Positions 24,226-34,648 of a stretch of 64,000 nucleotides of DNA are shown piece by piece (the first letter of the stretch is position 1; the number at the start of each line of letters is the position of its first letter). This stretch comes from Segnochrobactrum spirostomi (GTDB lineage: Bacteria; Pseudomonadota; Alphaproteobacteria; Rhizobiales; Segnochrobactraceae), in the NCBI RefSeq assembly GCF_009600605.1, contig NZ_VWNA01000001.1:2900501-2964500 (forward strand), in the 5' to 3' direction. Made by a program: the position numbers and the translations under genes. The notes under the pieces are model-generated. The model was not told the DNA's origin. It made no database searches and worked only from the letters and a program-made list of their open reading frames with translations.

Positions 24226-25146
24226 GTGGCGCCACGGCTCGACACGGTGGATCTGCGCCTGCTCCGGGTGTTCGTCGCGGTCGTGGAGGCGCGCGGCTTC
24301 ACTGCGGCCCAGACCGTGCTCAATGTCGGCGCCTCGACCATCTCGAACCATATCTCCGCCCTCGAGACGCGCCTCGGGGTGAAGCTCTGCCGGCGCGGCC
24401 GGGCGGGCTTCCGCCTCACCGAGGACGGCGAACTGATCTATGCCGAGACCCAGCGCCTGTTCGCGGCGATCGACGCCTTCGACATGCGGGCGAGCGCGAT
24501 GCGCGCCCACGTGCGCGGCACCCTTCCGCTCGGCATCGTCGACAACACCATCACCGACCGCACGGCGCCGCTCCATGCCGCGATCGGCGCCTTCGTCGCC
24601 GCGATGCCGGACATCCAGCTCTTCATCGACATGCGGCCGCCGAACGATCTCCTGCGCGAACTGATGGAGGGCCGCCTCCACGTCGTCATCGGCTCGTTCC
24701 CGAAGATCCTGCTGGGCTTGCGCTACATCCGGCTCTACGACGAGCCGCACCGCTTCTATTGCGGCCGAGCCCATCCGCTGTTCGCCGTGCCGGACCGCCA
24801 GATCGGGCCGGAGGTGCTCGCCCGCCACCGGCTGATCTCGCGCGGCTACTGGGGCTCGCGGGATGCGAAACAGCCGCGCTCCGACCGGGCGCCGGCGGTC
24901 GTCAACAACATGGAGGCGGGCGCGCGGCTCATCCTCTCCGGGGCCTTCCTCGGCTATCTGCCGATCCATTTTGCGGAGCGCTGGGTCGCCCGCGGCGAGA
25001 TGCGCGCGATCCTGCCCGACGATCTCGCCTATGATGCGCCGTTCGAGATCGCCTGCGCCCAGACCCCGCTCGCCGCCCCGGCGCGGCGGTTCGTCGATCA
25101 GGTGCTCGCGACCTTCGGCGTCACCGAATCCGACACGACGGTGTGA
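24226..25146 (+). CDS. LysR family transcriptional regulator
   Basis: The 306-residue product starts at GTG 24226. The N-terminal helix-turn-helix spans about residues 8-65 (RGFTAAQTVLNVGASTISNHISALE), followed by an effector-binding domain to about 295. The gene is divergent from the amidinohydrolase-importer operon, and LysR proteins usually control the divergent neighbour, so it likely regulates that operon in response to its substrate or a product. The domain after residue 90 contains GIVDNTITDRTAPLHAAIGAF, typical of the GcvA/NhaR-like spread of the family, but no specific subgroup is recognised. Confidence 0.88.
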   Translation: MAPRLDTVDLRLLRVFVAVVEARGFTAAQTVLNVGASTISNHISALETRLGVKLCRRGRAGFRLTEDGELIYAETQRLFAAIDAFDMRASAMRAHVRGTLPLGIVDNTITDRTAPLHAAIGAFVAAMPDIQLFIDMRPPNDLLRELMEGRLHVVIGSFPKILLGLRYIRLYDEPHRFYCGRAHPLFAVPDRQIGPEVLARHRLISRGYWGSRDAKQPRSDRAPAVVNNMEAGARLILSGAFLGYLPIHFAERWVARGEMRAILPDDLAYDAPFEIACAQTPLAAPARRFVDQVLATFGVTESDTTV

Positions 25147-25251
25147 ACGGACGCGGCCCGGTCGCCGCTTTCGCTGGACCGTCATGGCGAATTGATATGC
25201 GATGCGTTCGCCGGCCGCGCCGGCATTCATAAGAGAAGAAGGATTATCTCC

Positions 25252-25767
25252 ATGGCCGACCTCGTCGTTATCGCGTTCCCGACCGAAGAGAAGGCGGAGG
25301 AGGTCCGTCAGCGCCTGCTCGCGCTGCAGAACGAATATCTGATCGAGCTCGGCGACGCCGTGATCGCGGTGAAGCGGCCGGACGGTCACGTGAAGCTCAA
25401 TCAGCTCGTCAACACGACGGCGATCGGCGCCGTGTCGGGCACGTTCTGGGGCACCCTGATCGGCCTCATCTTCCTGATGCCGCTCGCCGGCGCGGCGATC
25501 GGCGCCGCCTCGGGCGCGATCTCCGGCGCGCTCACCGACACCGGCATCAACGACAAGTTCATGAAGGAAGTCGCCGAGAGCCTGCAGCCGGGCAACGCCG
25601 CGCTGTTCGTGCTGGTGCGCAAGTTCACCGCCGACAAGGTGCTGGCGGACCTCGAAGGCGTCGGCGGCACGGTGCTGCGCACCTCGTTCGACCACACCCA
25701 GGAAGAAGCCCTGCGCGCGGCCCTCGCCGGCGTCAAGGCCGCCGTCCCGGATGCCCCGCAGGTCTGA
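25252..25767 (+). CDS. DUF1269 family membrane protein
   Basis: This protein of 171 residues starts at ATG 25252. A soluble N-terminal part (about 1-55, with AFPTEEKAEEVRQRL) leads into two closely spaced Gly/Ala-rich hydrophobic segments at about 62-82 and 84-100 (GTLIGLIFLMPLAGAAIG and GAASGAISGAL). The C-terminal part contains LVRKFTADKVLADL. This arrangement is the DUF1269 family, whose members are often stress-induced but have no settled function. It stands alone. The dispersed repeat that begins 17 bases downstream of its stop, a strong hairpin, may act as its terminator. Confidence 0.85.
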   Translation: MADLVVIAFPTEEKAEEVRQRLLALQNEYLIELGDAVIAVKRPDGHVKLNQLVNTTAIGAVSGTFWGTLIGLIFLMPLAGAAIGAASGAISGALTDTGINDKFMKEVAESLQPGNAALFVLVRKFTADKVLADLEGVGGTVLRTSFDHTQEEALRAALAGVKAAVPDAPQV

Positions 25768-25783
25768 CCTCGACACGCGCTTC

Positions 25784-25835
25784 CCTTCTCCCCGTACGCG
25801 GGGAGAAGGTGGCCCGAAGGGCCGGATGAGGGGCG
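25784..25835. repeat. Dispersed palindromic intergenic repeat (CCTTCTCCCC type)
   Basis: CCTTCTCCCCG and CGGGGAGAAGG form a perfect 11-bp stem with loop TACG (25784-25809). GGCCC-GAA-GGGCC (25811-25823) and GGATGAGGGG follow. This module is a familiar repeat between genes in many alphaproteobacterial genomes. It lies just after the DUF1269 stop and could end transcription. Confidence 0.8.
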
Positions 25836-25925
25836 GCGCCCTCCATTTAAGATATTGTTTTAAAATAAGAAATTATGTAACGCGCCCCCTTCGTGGCGCC
25901 TGTTCCCGAGGGTGCGTACGTACGT

Positions 25926-26110
25926 CCTGTCCGTAGTCATCCCCGGGCTTGTCCCGGGGAGCCAGGGGCCGCGCGCTTTTCGTCCGCCGCCCCTGGGTTG
26001 CCGGCACAAGGCCGGCAATGACGATGGAGGGCAAGGTGTTCGCCGCATAAGGGTGGCCGCCGGGATGGCCCGGAGACAGATGCGATTGCCCCAGGGACGA
26101 ACCCGGGGAA
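25926..26110. repeat. Composite palindromic repeat cluster in a 450-base gene-free region
   Basis: The stretch 25768-26218 has no supported gene. Within it GTCAT...ATGAC (25936 to about 26020) encloses CCCCGGG-CTTGT-CCCGGGG, CCAGGGG...CCCCTGG and TTGCCGG-CACAAGG-CCGGCAA, a nested set of inverted repeats. A degenerate copy follows near 26085-26110 (CCCCAGGGACGAACCCGGGG). These resemble the GTCAT-type repeats common in Hyphomicrobiales intergenic DNA. The AT-rich stretch at 25850-25885 is unlike its surroundings. Confidence 0.7.
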
Positions 26111-26218
26111 GACGCGGATGGGCCGTGCCAGCCATTCACTCTCAGCCGGCGCTTCCACGCGAAAGACCGGGAGTGAGCCGGAACGGGAGCTCCGACCGTG
26201 CCCCGGCCGAAGTGGTCT

Positions 26219-26815
26219 CTATGGTATCCGCCGCGCCGCCTTGGGAGATCGCGGCTTGGCGGCGAGGGGGAGGTCGGGAAAGAGGCTCGGGGCCTGCGGG
26301 GCGAGTGCGCCTTCGATCTCCAGCATCCGCCGTTTGGTGGCGACGCCGCCGGTCGCGGTGAAGCCGACGAAACGGCCGCCGGCGCCCATCACGCGGTGGC
26401 ACGGCACCACGATCGGAAACGGATTGCGGCCGAGTGCTTGGCCGACGGCGCGGGCGAGGCCGGCATCGCCGAGGCGCAGCGCGACCTCCCCATAGGTCAG
26501 CGTCGCGCCCGGCGGGATGGCGCGGGTCAGGGCATAGACGTCGCGGTGGAAGGTGGGGACGCCGGTCATGTCGAGCGGCACCGTCGCGAGATCGTCCCGG
26601 GCGCCCTCGAACAGCCGCATGATCCGCAGGATGGCGTCCGTGGCGAACGGGGGCGGCGAGACGGTCTCGAGCCCCGGCGCGCGGGCCGCGAGGCGGCTGC
26701 GCAGGCCGCGTTCGTCGGGATCCGGCAACTGCACCGCGACGAGGCCCGCCGCGCCCCAGGCGAGGCCGCAGCGTCCGATCGCGGTGTCGAAGAGGGTGAA
26801 GCCGCCGGCCGACAT
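26219..26815 (-). CDS. ogt: Methylated-DNA--[protein]-cysteine S-methyltransferase
   Basis: This DNA-repair protein transfers the alkyl group from O6-alkylguanine to its own cysteine. The 198-residue product starts at ATG 26813-26815 (an ATG 48 bases upstream is also in frame). The active site PCHR is at 138-141, with C139 the acceptor. The helix-turn-helix segment TLTYGEVALRLG with the arginine finger in ARAVGQALGRNP precedes it, and FVGFTATGG follows. An N-terminal domain of about 80 residues and the lack of an Ada AraC-type domain make it an Ogt-type protein. The C-terminal 35 residues are basic and Pro/Ala-rich. Confidence 0.9.
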   Translation of the reverse strand: MSAGGFTLFDTAIGRCGLAWGAAGLVAVQLPDPDERGLRSRLAARAPGLETVSPPPFATDAILRIMRLFEGARDDLATVPLDMTGVPTFHRDVYALTRAIPPGATLTYGEVALRLGDAGLARAVGQALGRNPFPIVVPCHRVMGAGGRFVGFTATGGVATKRRMLEIEGALAPQAPSLFPDLPLAAKPRSPKAARRIP

Positions 26816-26977
26816 GGCCGAATCATAGCACGACTCGGGCCTCGCGCGGCGCGACGCAGACACGTCGCGGTTGGCACTCGGCGCTCCGGCGCGCGGTGCA
26901 TCGACGCCCCGCGCCGTCGCGGTCTATAAGGTCCCGCCCGGACGCATGGTGAGAGAGCCGGGGAGGGGACGGAAACG

Positions 26978-27892
26978 ATGGCGACACCTTTGCGCGTCGC
27001 GGCGCTCGGCGAATGCATGGTCGAGATCGCCCGGCGGCCCGACGGCAGTGCGGCGCTGGGCTTCGGCGGCGACACGCTCAACACGGCCGTCTATCTCGCC
27101 CGCCTCGGCGTCGCCGTCGATTATGTGACGGCGCTCGGCGACGATCCCTTCAGCCACGACATGCTCGCCGCCTGGGCGCGGGAGGGCGTCGGCACGGGCC
27201 GTGTGCTGCAGGCGCCGGGCCGGGTCGCCGGGCTCTATGCGATCGTCACCGACGAGGCCGGCGAGCGGCGCTTCCTCTATTGGCGCAACGAAGCGCCTGC
27301 GCGCGATCTCTTCGCGCTACCCGGCTCGCCCGCCCTCGTCGAGGCGCTCGAAGATTACGACCTCCTCTATCTCTCGGGCATCAGCCTCGCGATCTGGGGT
27401 GCGGCGGGACGGGCCGCGCTCTACGCCCTCGCCGACCGGGTGCGCGCCCGCGGCGGGCGGGTCGCCTTCGATTCCAACTGGCGGCCCCGGCTCTGGGCGG
27501 ATGCCGGCGAGGCGCGGGCAGCCTACGACGCCATGCTCGCCCGCACCGACATCGCCCTGCCGGGCCTCGGCGACGAGCGCGAGCTCTACGGCGACCGCGA
27601 CGCCGAGGCGACGTTCGCCCGCATCGCCGGCCATGGCGTCCAAGAGATCGTGCTGAAGCTCGAAAAGCCCGGCTGCGTCGTCGCCGTCGGGGACACGCGC
27701 GTCGAGGTACCCGCGGAGCCGGTCGCGCAGGTCGTCGACACCACGGCGGCGGGGGACAGCTTCGCCGCCGGCTACCTCGCCGCGCGGCTGAACGGGGCGG
27801 CGCCGGAGGCCGCGGCCCGCGCCGGTCATCGCCTCGCCGCCGCGGTCGTGCAGCATCGCGGCGCGATCATTCCGCGCGAGGCGATGCCGTAA
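26978..27892 (+). CDS. kdgK: 2-keto-3-deoxygluconate kinase (PfkB family)
   Basis: The 304-residue cytoplasmic kinase phosphorylates 2-keto-3-deoxygluconate to KDPG, feeding the lower Entner-Doudoroff pathway. Seen are LGECMVEIARR and GFGGDTLNTAVYLARLG at the N-terminus, YWRNEAPARDLF in the middle, and the PfkB signature with catalytic Asp, DTTAAGDSFAAGYLAARLNG, near the C-terminus. GGDTLNTAVYLAR and the YWR segment are typical of KdgK rather than ribokinase or fructokinase. ATG 26978 follows GAGGGGACGGAAACG. It is convergent with the pmtA-like gene, separated by 9 bases. No KDPG aldolase gene is nearby. Confidence 0.85.
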   Translation: MATPLRVAALGECMVEIARRPDGSAALGFGGDTLNTAVYLARLGVAVDYVTALGDDPFSHDMLAAWAREGVGTGRVLQAPGRVAGLYAIVTDEAGERRFLYWRNEAPARDLFALPGSPALVEALEDYDLLYLSGISLAIWGAAGRAALYALADRVRARGGRVAFDSNWRPRLWADAGEARAAYDAMLARTDIALPGLGDERELYGDRDAEATFARIAGHGVQEIVLKLEKPGCVVAVGDTRVEVPAEPVAQVVDTTAAGDSFAAGYLAARLNGAAPEAAARAGHRLAAAVVQHRGAIIPREAMP

Positions 27893-27901
27893 TCGCCGCG
27901 C

Positions 27902-28486
27902 TCAGGCGCTGCGATAGGTCCAGACCCGGGCCGGCGGCACGTTGCGCAGGATCCACGGGCTCGGGCGCGTGGTGAAGCGGCCGGCCTCGGCCGGCACCGG
28001 CGGCACCAGCGCATACGAGAACTGAATGAAGGGCGCGCCGCGGACGAGCAGGTCGATGCAATCGTGCATCAGGCCGCGCCGGGCTTCGAGCGGGCGGGTG
28101 AAGAGCGGCAGGCTCGAGATCACGCTTGCGACGCTGCCGTTCGGCAGGTCGAGCGTCTTCTTCACGTGATAGGCGTCGCCCTGGACGACCTGGGCGCGCG
28201 GGAAGCGGCGGCGCAGCAGGTGGCAGAAATCGGCGCTGTATTCGATCATCACGATGCGGGATTCGTCGATGCCGCGGGCGATCAGCGCCTCGGTCATCAC
28301 GCCCGTTCCGGGGCCGAGCTCGAGGATGATGCCGCCGCGCTCCGGCTCCGCCGCCGCCGCCATCGCCTTGGTGAGCGCCGGACCCGAGGGCGCCACCGCG
28401 CCGGTCGTCAGCGGGCTCGAGGCCCAATTGCGCAGAAAGCGCCCCTGATCGACGATCCGGCGGGTGATGCGGCGGGCGGTCGACAT
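27902..28486 (-). CDS. pmtA: Phospholipid N-methyltransferase (PmtA type)
   Basis: This is a small SAM-dependent methyltransferase of 194 residues, which would methylate phosphatidylethanolamine to phosphatidylcholine at the membrane face. The start ATG (28484-28486) follows GGAGAGCTCCGCCG. SAM-binding motif I is ILELGPGTGVMTEAL (about 54-68), followed by VMIEYSADFC and VQGDAYHV. The N-terminal FLRNWASSPLTTGAVAPSGPALTKAM is the basic, amphipathic start seen in PmtA of Rhodobacter and Sinorhizobium. The family is close to rRNA adenine methyltransferases, so the substrate is assigned by length and N-terminus. It lies convergent with kdgK and downstream of a repeat-bearing spacer. Confidence 0.75.
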   Translation of the reverse strand: MSTARRITRRIVDQGRFLRNWASSPLTTGAVAPSGPALTKAMAAAAEPERGGIILELGPGTGVMTEALIARGIDESRIVMIEYSADFCHLLRRRFPRAQVVQGDAYHVKKTLDLPNGSVASVISSLPLFTRPLEARRGLMHDCIDLLVRGAPFIQFSYALVPPVPAEAGRFTTRPSPWILRNVPPARVWTYRSA

Positions 28487-28666
28487 CGGCGGAGCTCTCC
28501 TCGCGGGCGCGGAACGGTCGCCATCAACGGGTGATCGGGGTGGCGAATCTGAGGCGACGCCAACAGATGGACCGGAAAGGCGACGTTGGGAAGACAATCC
28601 GAGGCGAGGACTTGCGTGATCCTCGCACGATGCTTGCCGCAAGAGCCGCCGGGTCTCACGCGGCGC

Positions 28667-28786
28667 GTCATGCCCCCGTCCTGCTCTGCCTCCAACACGT
28701 CATGCCCAGACGTCACCGCGTCATGCCCGGCTCGTCCGGGGTATCTCGGGTCCGCGCGAGATCGCCCGGACGAGCCGGGCGATGAC
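28667..28786. repeat. Long GTCATGCCC inverted repeat and partial copies
   Basis: The gene-free spacer 28487-28917 holds three copies of GTCATGCCC at 28667, 28699 and 28720. The third is the left arm of a long hairpin: GTCATGCCCGGCTCGTCCGGG (28720-28740) pairs with 28765-28786 with one bulge. An inner stem ATCTCG/CGAGAT (28743-28748 with 28757-28762) sits in the loop. It is the same GTCAT class as the cluster near 25936. The other two copies look like truncated units. Confidence 0.75.
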
Positions 28787-28917
28787 GGAGAGGGGGAAGG
28801 GCTCACTGGCGCGTGTGTCCGCGGGGGCGGACATCAGCCGACGAAAAGGGCCCACGGAGGGGGCGAACGCACTCAGCCCTCCGACCCGCCGGCACCTCGC
28901 GGCGCCGCAGAGCCTCG

Positions 28918-30057
28918 TCAGCCGCCGAGGCCGTCGAAGAAGTCCTTCACCTTGGCGAAGAAGCCGTGCTCGTCCGGGTGGGTGTCGCCGGACGATTCGC
29001 GGCGGAATTCCTCGAGAAGCTCGCGCTGGCGGCGGGTCAGGTTGCGTGGGGTCTCGACCTGGACCTGGATGTACATGTCGCCGTGCTGGGCGGTGCGCAT
29101 GACCGGCATGCCCTTGCCCTTGACGCGGAACTGCCGTCCCGTCTGGGTGCCTTCCGGCACGCGAACCGTGCTCTTGCCGCCGTCGATGGTCGGCACCTCG
29201 ATGTCGCCGCCGAGCGCCGCCGTCGTCATCGCCACCGGCACCCGGCAATAGATGTCGGCGCCGTCGCGCTGGAAGAAATCGTGCGGCTTGATCGAGAGAA
29301 AGATGTAGAGGTCGCCCGGCGGGCCGCCGCGCATGCCCGCTTCGCCCTCGTCGCCGAGCCGGATCCGGGTGCCGTCCTCGATGCCGGCCGGAATGTTGAC
29401 CGAGAGGGTGCGCTCGCGGGTGATGCGGCCGGAGCCGCCGCACTTGCCGCACGGATCGGCGATGGTCTCGCCGCGGCCCTGGCAGGTCGGGCAGGTGCGC
29501 TCCAGGGTGAAGAAGCCGCCCTGGGAGGTGCGCACGCGGCCGGAGCCGCCGCAGGTGCGGCAGGTGGTGGCGCTGGTGCCGGGCTTGGCGCCGCTGCCGG
29601 AGCAGACGTCGCAGGTGATCGGCGTCGGGATGCGAATCTCCACCGTGCGGCCCGCGAAGGCCTCGGTGAGGTCGATCTCGAGATTGTAGCGCAGGTCGGC
29701 GCCGCGCTCGCGGCCGCGTCCGCCGCCAGCCCCGCCGCGCCGGCCGCTCATGCCGAAGAATTCGTCGAAGATGTCCGACATCGCCGAGGCGAAGTCGTTG
29801 CCGAAGCCGGCGCCGCCACCCATGCCGCCCTGCTCGAAGGCCGCGTGGCCGAAGCGGTCGTAGGCCGCGCGGCGCTCCGGGTCCTTGAGGACGTCATAGG
29901 CTTCGTTGATTTCCTTGAAGCGAACCTCGGCCGTCGGGTCATCCGGATTGCGGTCCGGATGGCACTGCATGGCGAGCTTGCGGAAGGCGCTCTTCAGCGC
30001 CGCTTCGTTGGCGTCGCGTCCGACCCCGAGAACTTCGTAATAATCGCGCTTGGCCAT
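28918..30057 (-). CDS. dnaJ: Molecular chaperone DnaJ
   Basis: DnaJ is the 379-residue cytoplasmic Hsp40 that delivers substrates to DnaK and stimulates its ATPase. The J-domain (1-70) contains HPD at 33-35, followed by a Gly/Phe-rich linker (about 75-120). The zinc domain has four CxxCxGxG units: [24 protein letters not shown] and CGKCGGSG (about 149-210). The C-terminal substrate domain follows. It is downstream of dnaK in the same direction but separated by 307 bases holding a hairpin, so part of its expression may be independent of the dnaK promoter. Confidence 0.97.
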   Translation of the reverse strand: MAKRDYYEVLGVGRDANEAALKSAFRKLAMQCHPDRNPDDPTAEVRFKEINEAYDVLKDPERRAAYDRFGHAAFEQGGMGGGAGFGNDFASAMSDIFDEFFGMSGRRGGAGGGRGRERGADLRYNLEIDLTEAFAGRTVEIRIPTPITCDVCSGSGAKPGTSATTCRTCGGSGRVRTSQGGFFTLERTCPTCQGRGETIADPCGKCGGSGRITRERTLSVNIPAGIEDGTRIRLGDEGEAGMRGGPPGDLYIFLSIKPHDFFQRDGADIYCRVPVAMTTAALGGDIEVPTIDGGKSTVRVPEGTQTGRQFRVKGKGMPVMRTAQHGDMYIQVQVETPRNLTRRQRELLEEFRRESSGDTHPDEHGFFAKVKDFFDGLGG

Positions 30058-30364
30058 GGTGACTTCAGGATCGGGCGCGGCGCCGGCGCCCGCCCGGCTG
30101 CCGGAGAAGCGATCCGGCGGCGCGGTGTCGATGCGGACGGGCAGGCATCATCGCCGGGACACGCTCCGGTAGAACTCGTTGATCTTTGGCCGTGGCGGCA
30201 CATCCCTGCGGTCGCCGCACGGAAGCGCCCTCGGCCGGTGACTCGAACGCGGCGCTCCGCACTGTCCGCTGGCGGGCCCAACCCCGCCGGAGAAGCACAC
30301 GGGCCTCAACGCAAACGTGCCGAAGCGCGGCGTCGTCGCGCTCCGGCACGGTCCTGTCGTCGGA
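30058..30364 (-). other. dnaK-dnaJ spacer with a stable hairpin
   Basis: No gene is supported in this 307-base gap. On the minus strand GTGCCGGAGCGC and GCGCTTCGGCAC (30349-30338 with 30328-30317) form a 12-bp stem with one mismatch around a 9-base loop. It is followed by GTTTGCGTTG, a weak T-rich end. It begins 16 bases after the dnaK stop and could act as an attenuator that lowers dnaJ relative to dnaK. Nothing else stands out. Confidence 0.55.
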
Positions 30365-32266
<1,902 letters not shown>

Positions 32267-32398
32267 TATCTTCTCCTCCTGGCAGACCGGACGGACCCTC
32301 GGGGAGGCATCCGACCTGAAAAGCCGGGTTCATCCCGGCCGGTCCCCAAACCATTGGATTTCACGAGCTCTGAAGCGGTAGCGCCCGTGCTTCCGGCT

Positions 32399-32427
32399 AT
32401 ATAAGAGGGGGGCAAACAGGCCGCAAG
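32399..32427 (-). promoter_or_regulatory. RpoH (sigma-32) type heat-shock promoter of dnaK
   Basis: On the minus strand CTTG (32427-32424) and CTTATAT (32405-32399) are separated by 18 bases. The alphaproteobacterial RpoH consensus, as recalled, is CTTGAC-N17/18-CYTATNT, and the -10 matches at every defined position. Transcription would start near 32391, giving a leader of about 125 bases before the dnaK start. The C-rich spacer is also typical of RpoH promoters. Confidence 0.7.
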
Positions 32428-32575
32428 CCGGCCCACGCCTTGCCGTCGCCGGAAAGACGCGGCGCAATCGGTGAAGGCTCGATCCCGCCGCCACGGTCGC
32501 ATCGGCTCGCGGGGGATCAGCGTTAGGAAGCGTCCTGCCGCGCTCCGTCGGCGGCAGGTTTCTCGGGAGACACCG

Positions 32576-33622
32576 ATGTCCGGGGCGACCCCGTCCGCCG
32601 TCGCACAACAGCGCCAGCCCGGCCCGCCGCCGGCGGCGCCACGCAGCCGCATGAAGCGGCGCGTCATCGTGCTCATGATCCTCGTCGCGATCATCGCGGT
32701 CGGCTGGACCACCTTCTGGTGGCAGGCGAGCCGGACGCTCGATTCGCTCGCCCAGGATTTCCTGGAAAATTCCGCGCGCAACGGCATAGCCGTGCGCTGC
32801 GAGCCGCGCTCGGTCGGCGGCTATCCGTTCCTGCTCGACATCAGCTGCGGCTCGTTCGCCCTCGTCTCGGACCGCGCGCCGACGATCGCGGCGGGGCGGC
32901 TGATCGCCGGTGCCCGGGTCTACGATCCGAACCGCGTCGTCGCCAATCTCGACGGCCCGCTCACCGTCGGCGACCCGGCCGCGCCGCTCGCGAGTCTCGT
33001 CTGGCAACGCGCCCAGATGAGCCTCAACCTGCAGGACGGCGCCGTCGCCCGCGGCGCCGTGTCGATCGACCATGCGGTGCTCAAGGCGGGGCCGGTTCCG
33101 GCGACGAACATCGATCTTCTCGAACTGCACGCCCGCCGCACCCCGACCACGGAAGGCGGCACCGATCTCGCCTGGACCGCGGCCGGCGTGCGCTTTCCGG
33201 CGAGTTCGCCGCTCGACGGCGCGCTTCTCGTCACCATCGAGGACGGCGGCGCGACGCTGCTCGGCGCGGGACTCGCGGTCCCGATCGAGGGCCTGCCGAT
33301 CGACGTGACCGATTTCCATCTCGGCAACGGCGCGACCCTCATCAAGGCGGCCGGCTCGCTGCGGCTGCGCCCCGACGGGCTGATCGACGGCGATCTCAAG
33401 GCCACCGTGATCGATCCGGCCGGGCTGCCGTCGCTGTTTGCGCCCTTCTTGCCGCAGAACGGCGCGCTGGTGGCGGTCGCCGGCGCCATCTCCGCCTTCG
33501 GCCTGCCGTCTGAGGTTGACGGCAAGCCGGCCCGCACGCTGCCGATCCGCATCGCGGCGAGCCGGGTCTCGATCGGCATGCTGACGCTCGTGACGCTGCC
33601 GCCGATCCCGGTCGGGAACTGA
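32576..33622 (+). CDS. DUF2125 domain-containing protein
   Basis: The 348-residue product starts at ATG 32576. A Pro/Gln-rich cytoplasmic start with a basic RSRMKRR segment leads to one transmembrane helix at about 29-49. The rest is a large exported domain rich in beta-strands, with conserved CEPRSVGGYPFLLDISC (two cysteines near 77 and 93 that could pair in the periplasm). That segment is the mark of DUF2125, a family largely confined to alphaproteobacteria and of unknown role. It is convergent with the prephenate dehydrogenase gene (6-base gap) and divergent from dnaK; the neighbourhood of tyrA is conserved in Hyphomicrobiales, but a functional link is not shown. Confidence 0.85.
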   Translation: MSGATPSAVAQQRQPGPPPAAPRSRMKRRVIVLMILVAIIAVGWTTFWWQASRTLDSLAQDFLENSARNGIAVRCEPRSVGGYPFLLDISCGSFALVSDRAPTIAAGRLIAGARVYDPNRVVANLDGPLTVGDPAAPLASLVWQRAQMSLNLQDGAVARGAVSIDHAVLKAGPVPATNIDLLELHARRTPTTEGGTDLAWTAAGVRFPASSPLDGALLVTIEDGGATLLGAGLAVPIEGLPIDVTDFHLGNGATLIKAAGSLRLRPDGLIDGDLKATVIDPAGLPSLFAPFLPQNGALVAVAGAISAFGLPSEVDGKPARTLPIRIAASRVSIGMLTLVTLPPIPVGN

Positions 33623-33628
33623 GGGGCG

Positions 33629-34612
33629 TCAGCCGCCGGTCTGGGTCGCCGCGTTGAGGGCGCGGCGGCCGAAATCGGCCGCGCTGGTATCCTGACCGAC
33701 GTCGATGATGCTGCGGCGGATCGCCCGGGTGCGGGTGAAGAGGTCGAACAGCGCGTCGCCGTCGCCCCAGCGGATCGCGCGCTGGAGGGCGGCGAGATCC
33801 TCCGAGAAGCGGCCGAGCACCTCGATCACCGCGTCCTTGTTGTTGAGGAAAATGTCCCGCCACATCGTCGGGTCGGACGCGGCGATACGGGTGAAGTCGC
33901 GGAAGCCGCCGGCCGAGAACTTGATGACCTCGGACTGCGTCACCTCTTCGAGATCGGCCGCGGTGCCCACGATGTTGTAGGCGATCAGGTGCGGCACGTG
34001 GCTCGTGATGGCGAGCACCAGATCGTGGTGCTCGGGCGTCATGGTCTCGACGTTGGCGCCGACCCGGGTCCAGAAGTCCCGCAGCGTCTCCACCGCGTCC
34101 GGCGCCGAGTCCGGCGTCGGCGTCAGGATGCACCAGCGGTTGTCGAAGAGTTCGACGAAGCCGGCATCCGGGCCCGAATGCTCGGTACCCGCGACCGGAT
34201 GGGCCGGCACGAAGCGGCCGGCATCGGGCAGATGCGGCAGCATCTGGCGGACGATCGAGCCCTTCACCGAGCCGACGTCCGAGACGATGGCGGTCGGCTT
34301 CAAGGCCGGGCCGATCAACTCGGCGACGGCCCCGCACGCGCCGACCGGCACGCAGACGATGACGAGGTCGGCGTCGCGCACGATGCCGGCGAGATCGGTG
34401 CCGACGCGGGAGCCGAGGCCGAGGTCGGCGGCGCGCCGCACCACCGCCTCGCTCGCGTCGCCGAGGACGACGTCGGCCGCGATGCCGCGGGCGCGGGCGG
34501 CGCGGGCGATCGACGAGCCGATCAGGCCGATGCCGATCACGGCGAGGCGCTCGACCACAGGCGTCCGTCCGGGAGCCGCGGGAGCGTCGAAGAGAGGGGC
34601 GTTCAAAATCAC
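33629..34612 (-). CDS. tyrA: Prephenate/arogenate dehydrogenase
   Basis: This cytoplasmic enzyme of tyrosine synthesis, 327 residues, oxidatively decarboxylates prephenate (or arogenate) with NAD(P). The dinucleotide motif GIGLIGSS sits at 27-34. The substrate segment HPVAGTEHSGPDAG (about 139-152) contains the catalytic His. The C-terminal helical domain contains SHVPHLIAYN and FRDFTRIAASDPTMWRDIFLNN. No chorismate mutase or ACT domain is attached, so it is the single-domain form also called TyrC in rhizobia. It starts 36 bases downstream of hisC, which in this context can also act as an aromatic aminotransferase; the two probably share a transcript. Confidence 0.92.
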   Translation of the reverse strand: MILNAPLFDAPAAPGRTPVVERLAVIGIGLIGSSIARAARARGIAADVVLGDASEAVVRRAADLGLGSRVGTDLAGIVRDADLVIVCVPVGACGAVAELIGPALKPTAIVSDVGSVKGSIVRQMLPHLPDAGRFVPAHPVAGTEHSGPDAGFVELFDNRWCILTPTPDSAPDAVETLRDFWTRVGANVETMTPEHHDLVLAITSHVPHLIAYNIVGTAADLEEVTQSEVIKFSAGGFRDFTRIAASDPTMWRDIFLNNKDAVIEVLGRFSEDLAALQRAIRWGDGDALFDLFTRTRAIRRSIIDVGQDTSAADFGRRALNAATQTGG

Positions 34613-34648
34613 GATGGTCCTCGCGAGGGGCGCGTCGCGCGCTCCCTC

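Noticed and set aside
30065-30349. A 94-codon minus-strand frame in the dnaK-dnaJ spacer
   Set aside because: There is no ribosome-binding site or recognisable protein feature, and the frame covers the hairpin after dnaK.
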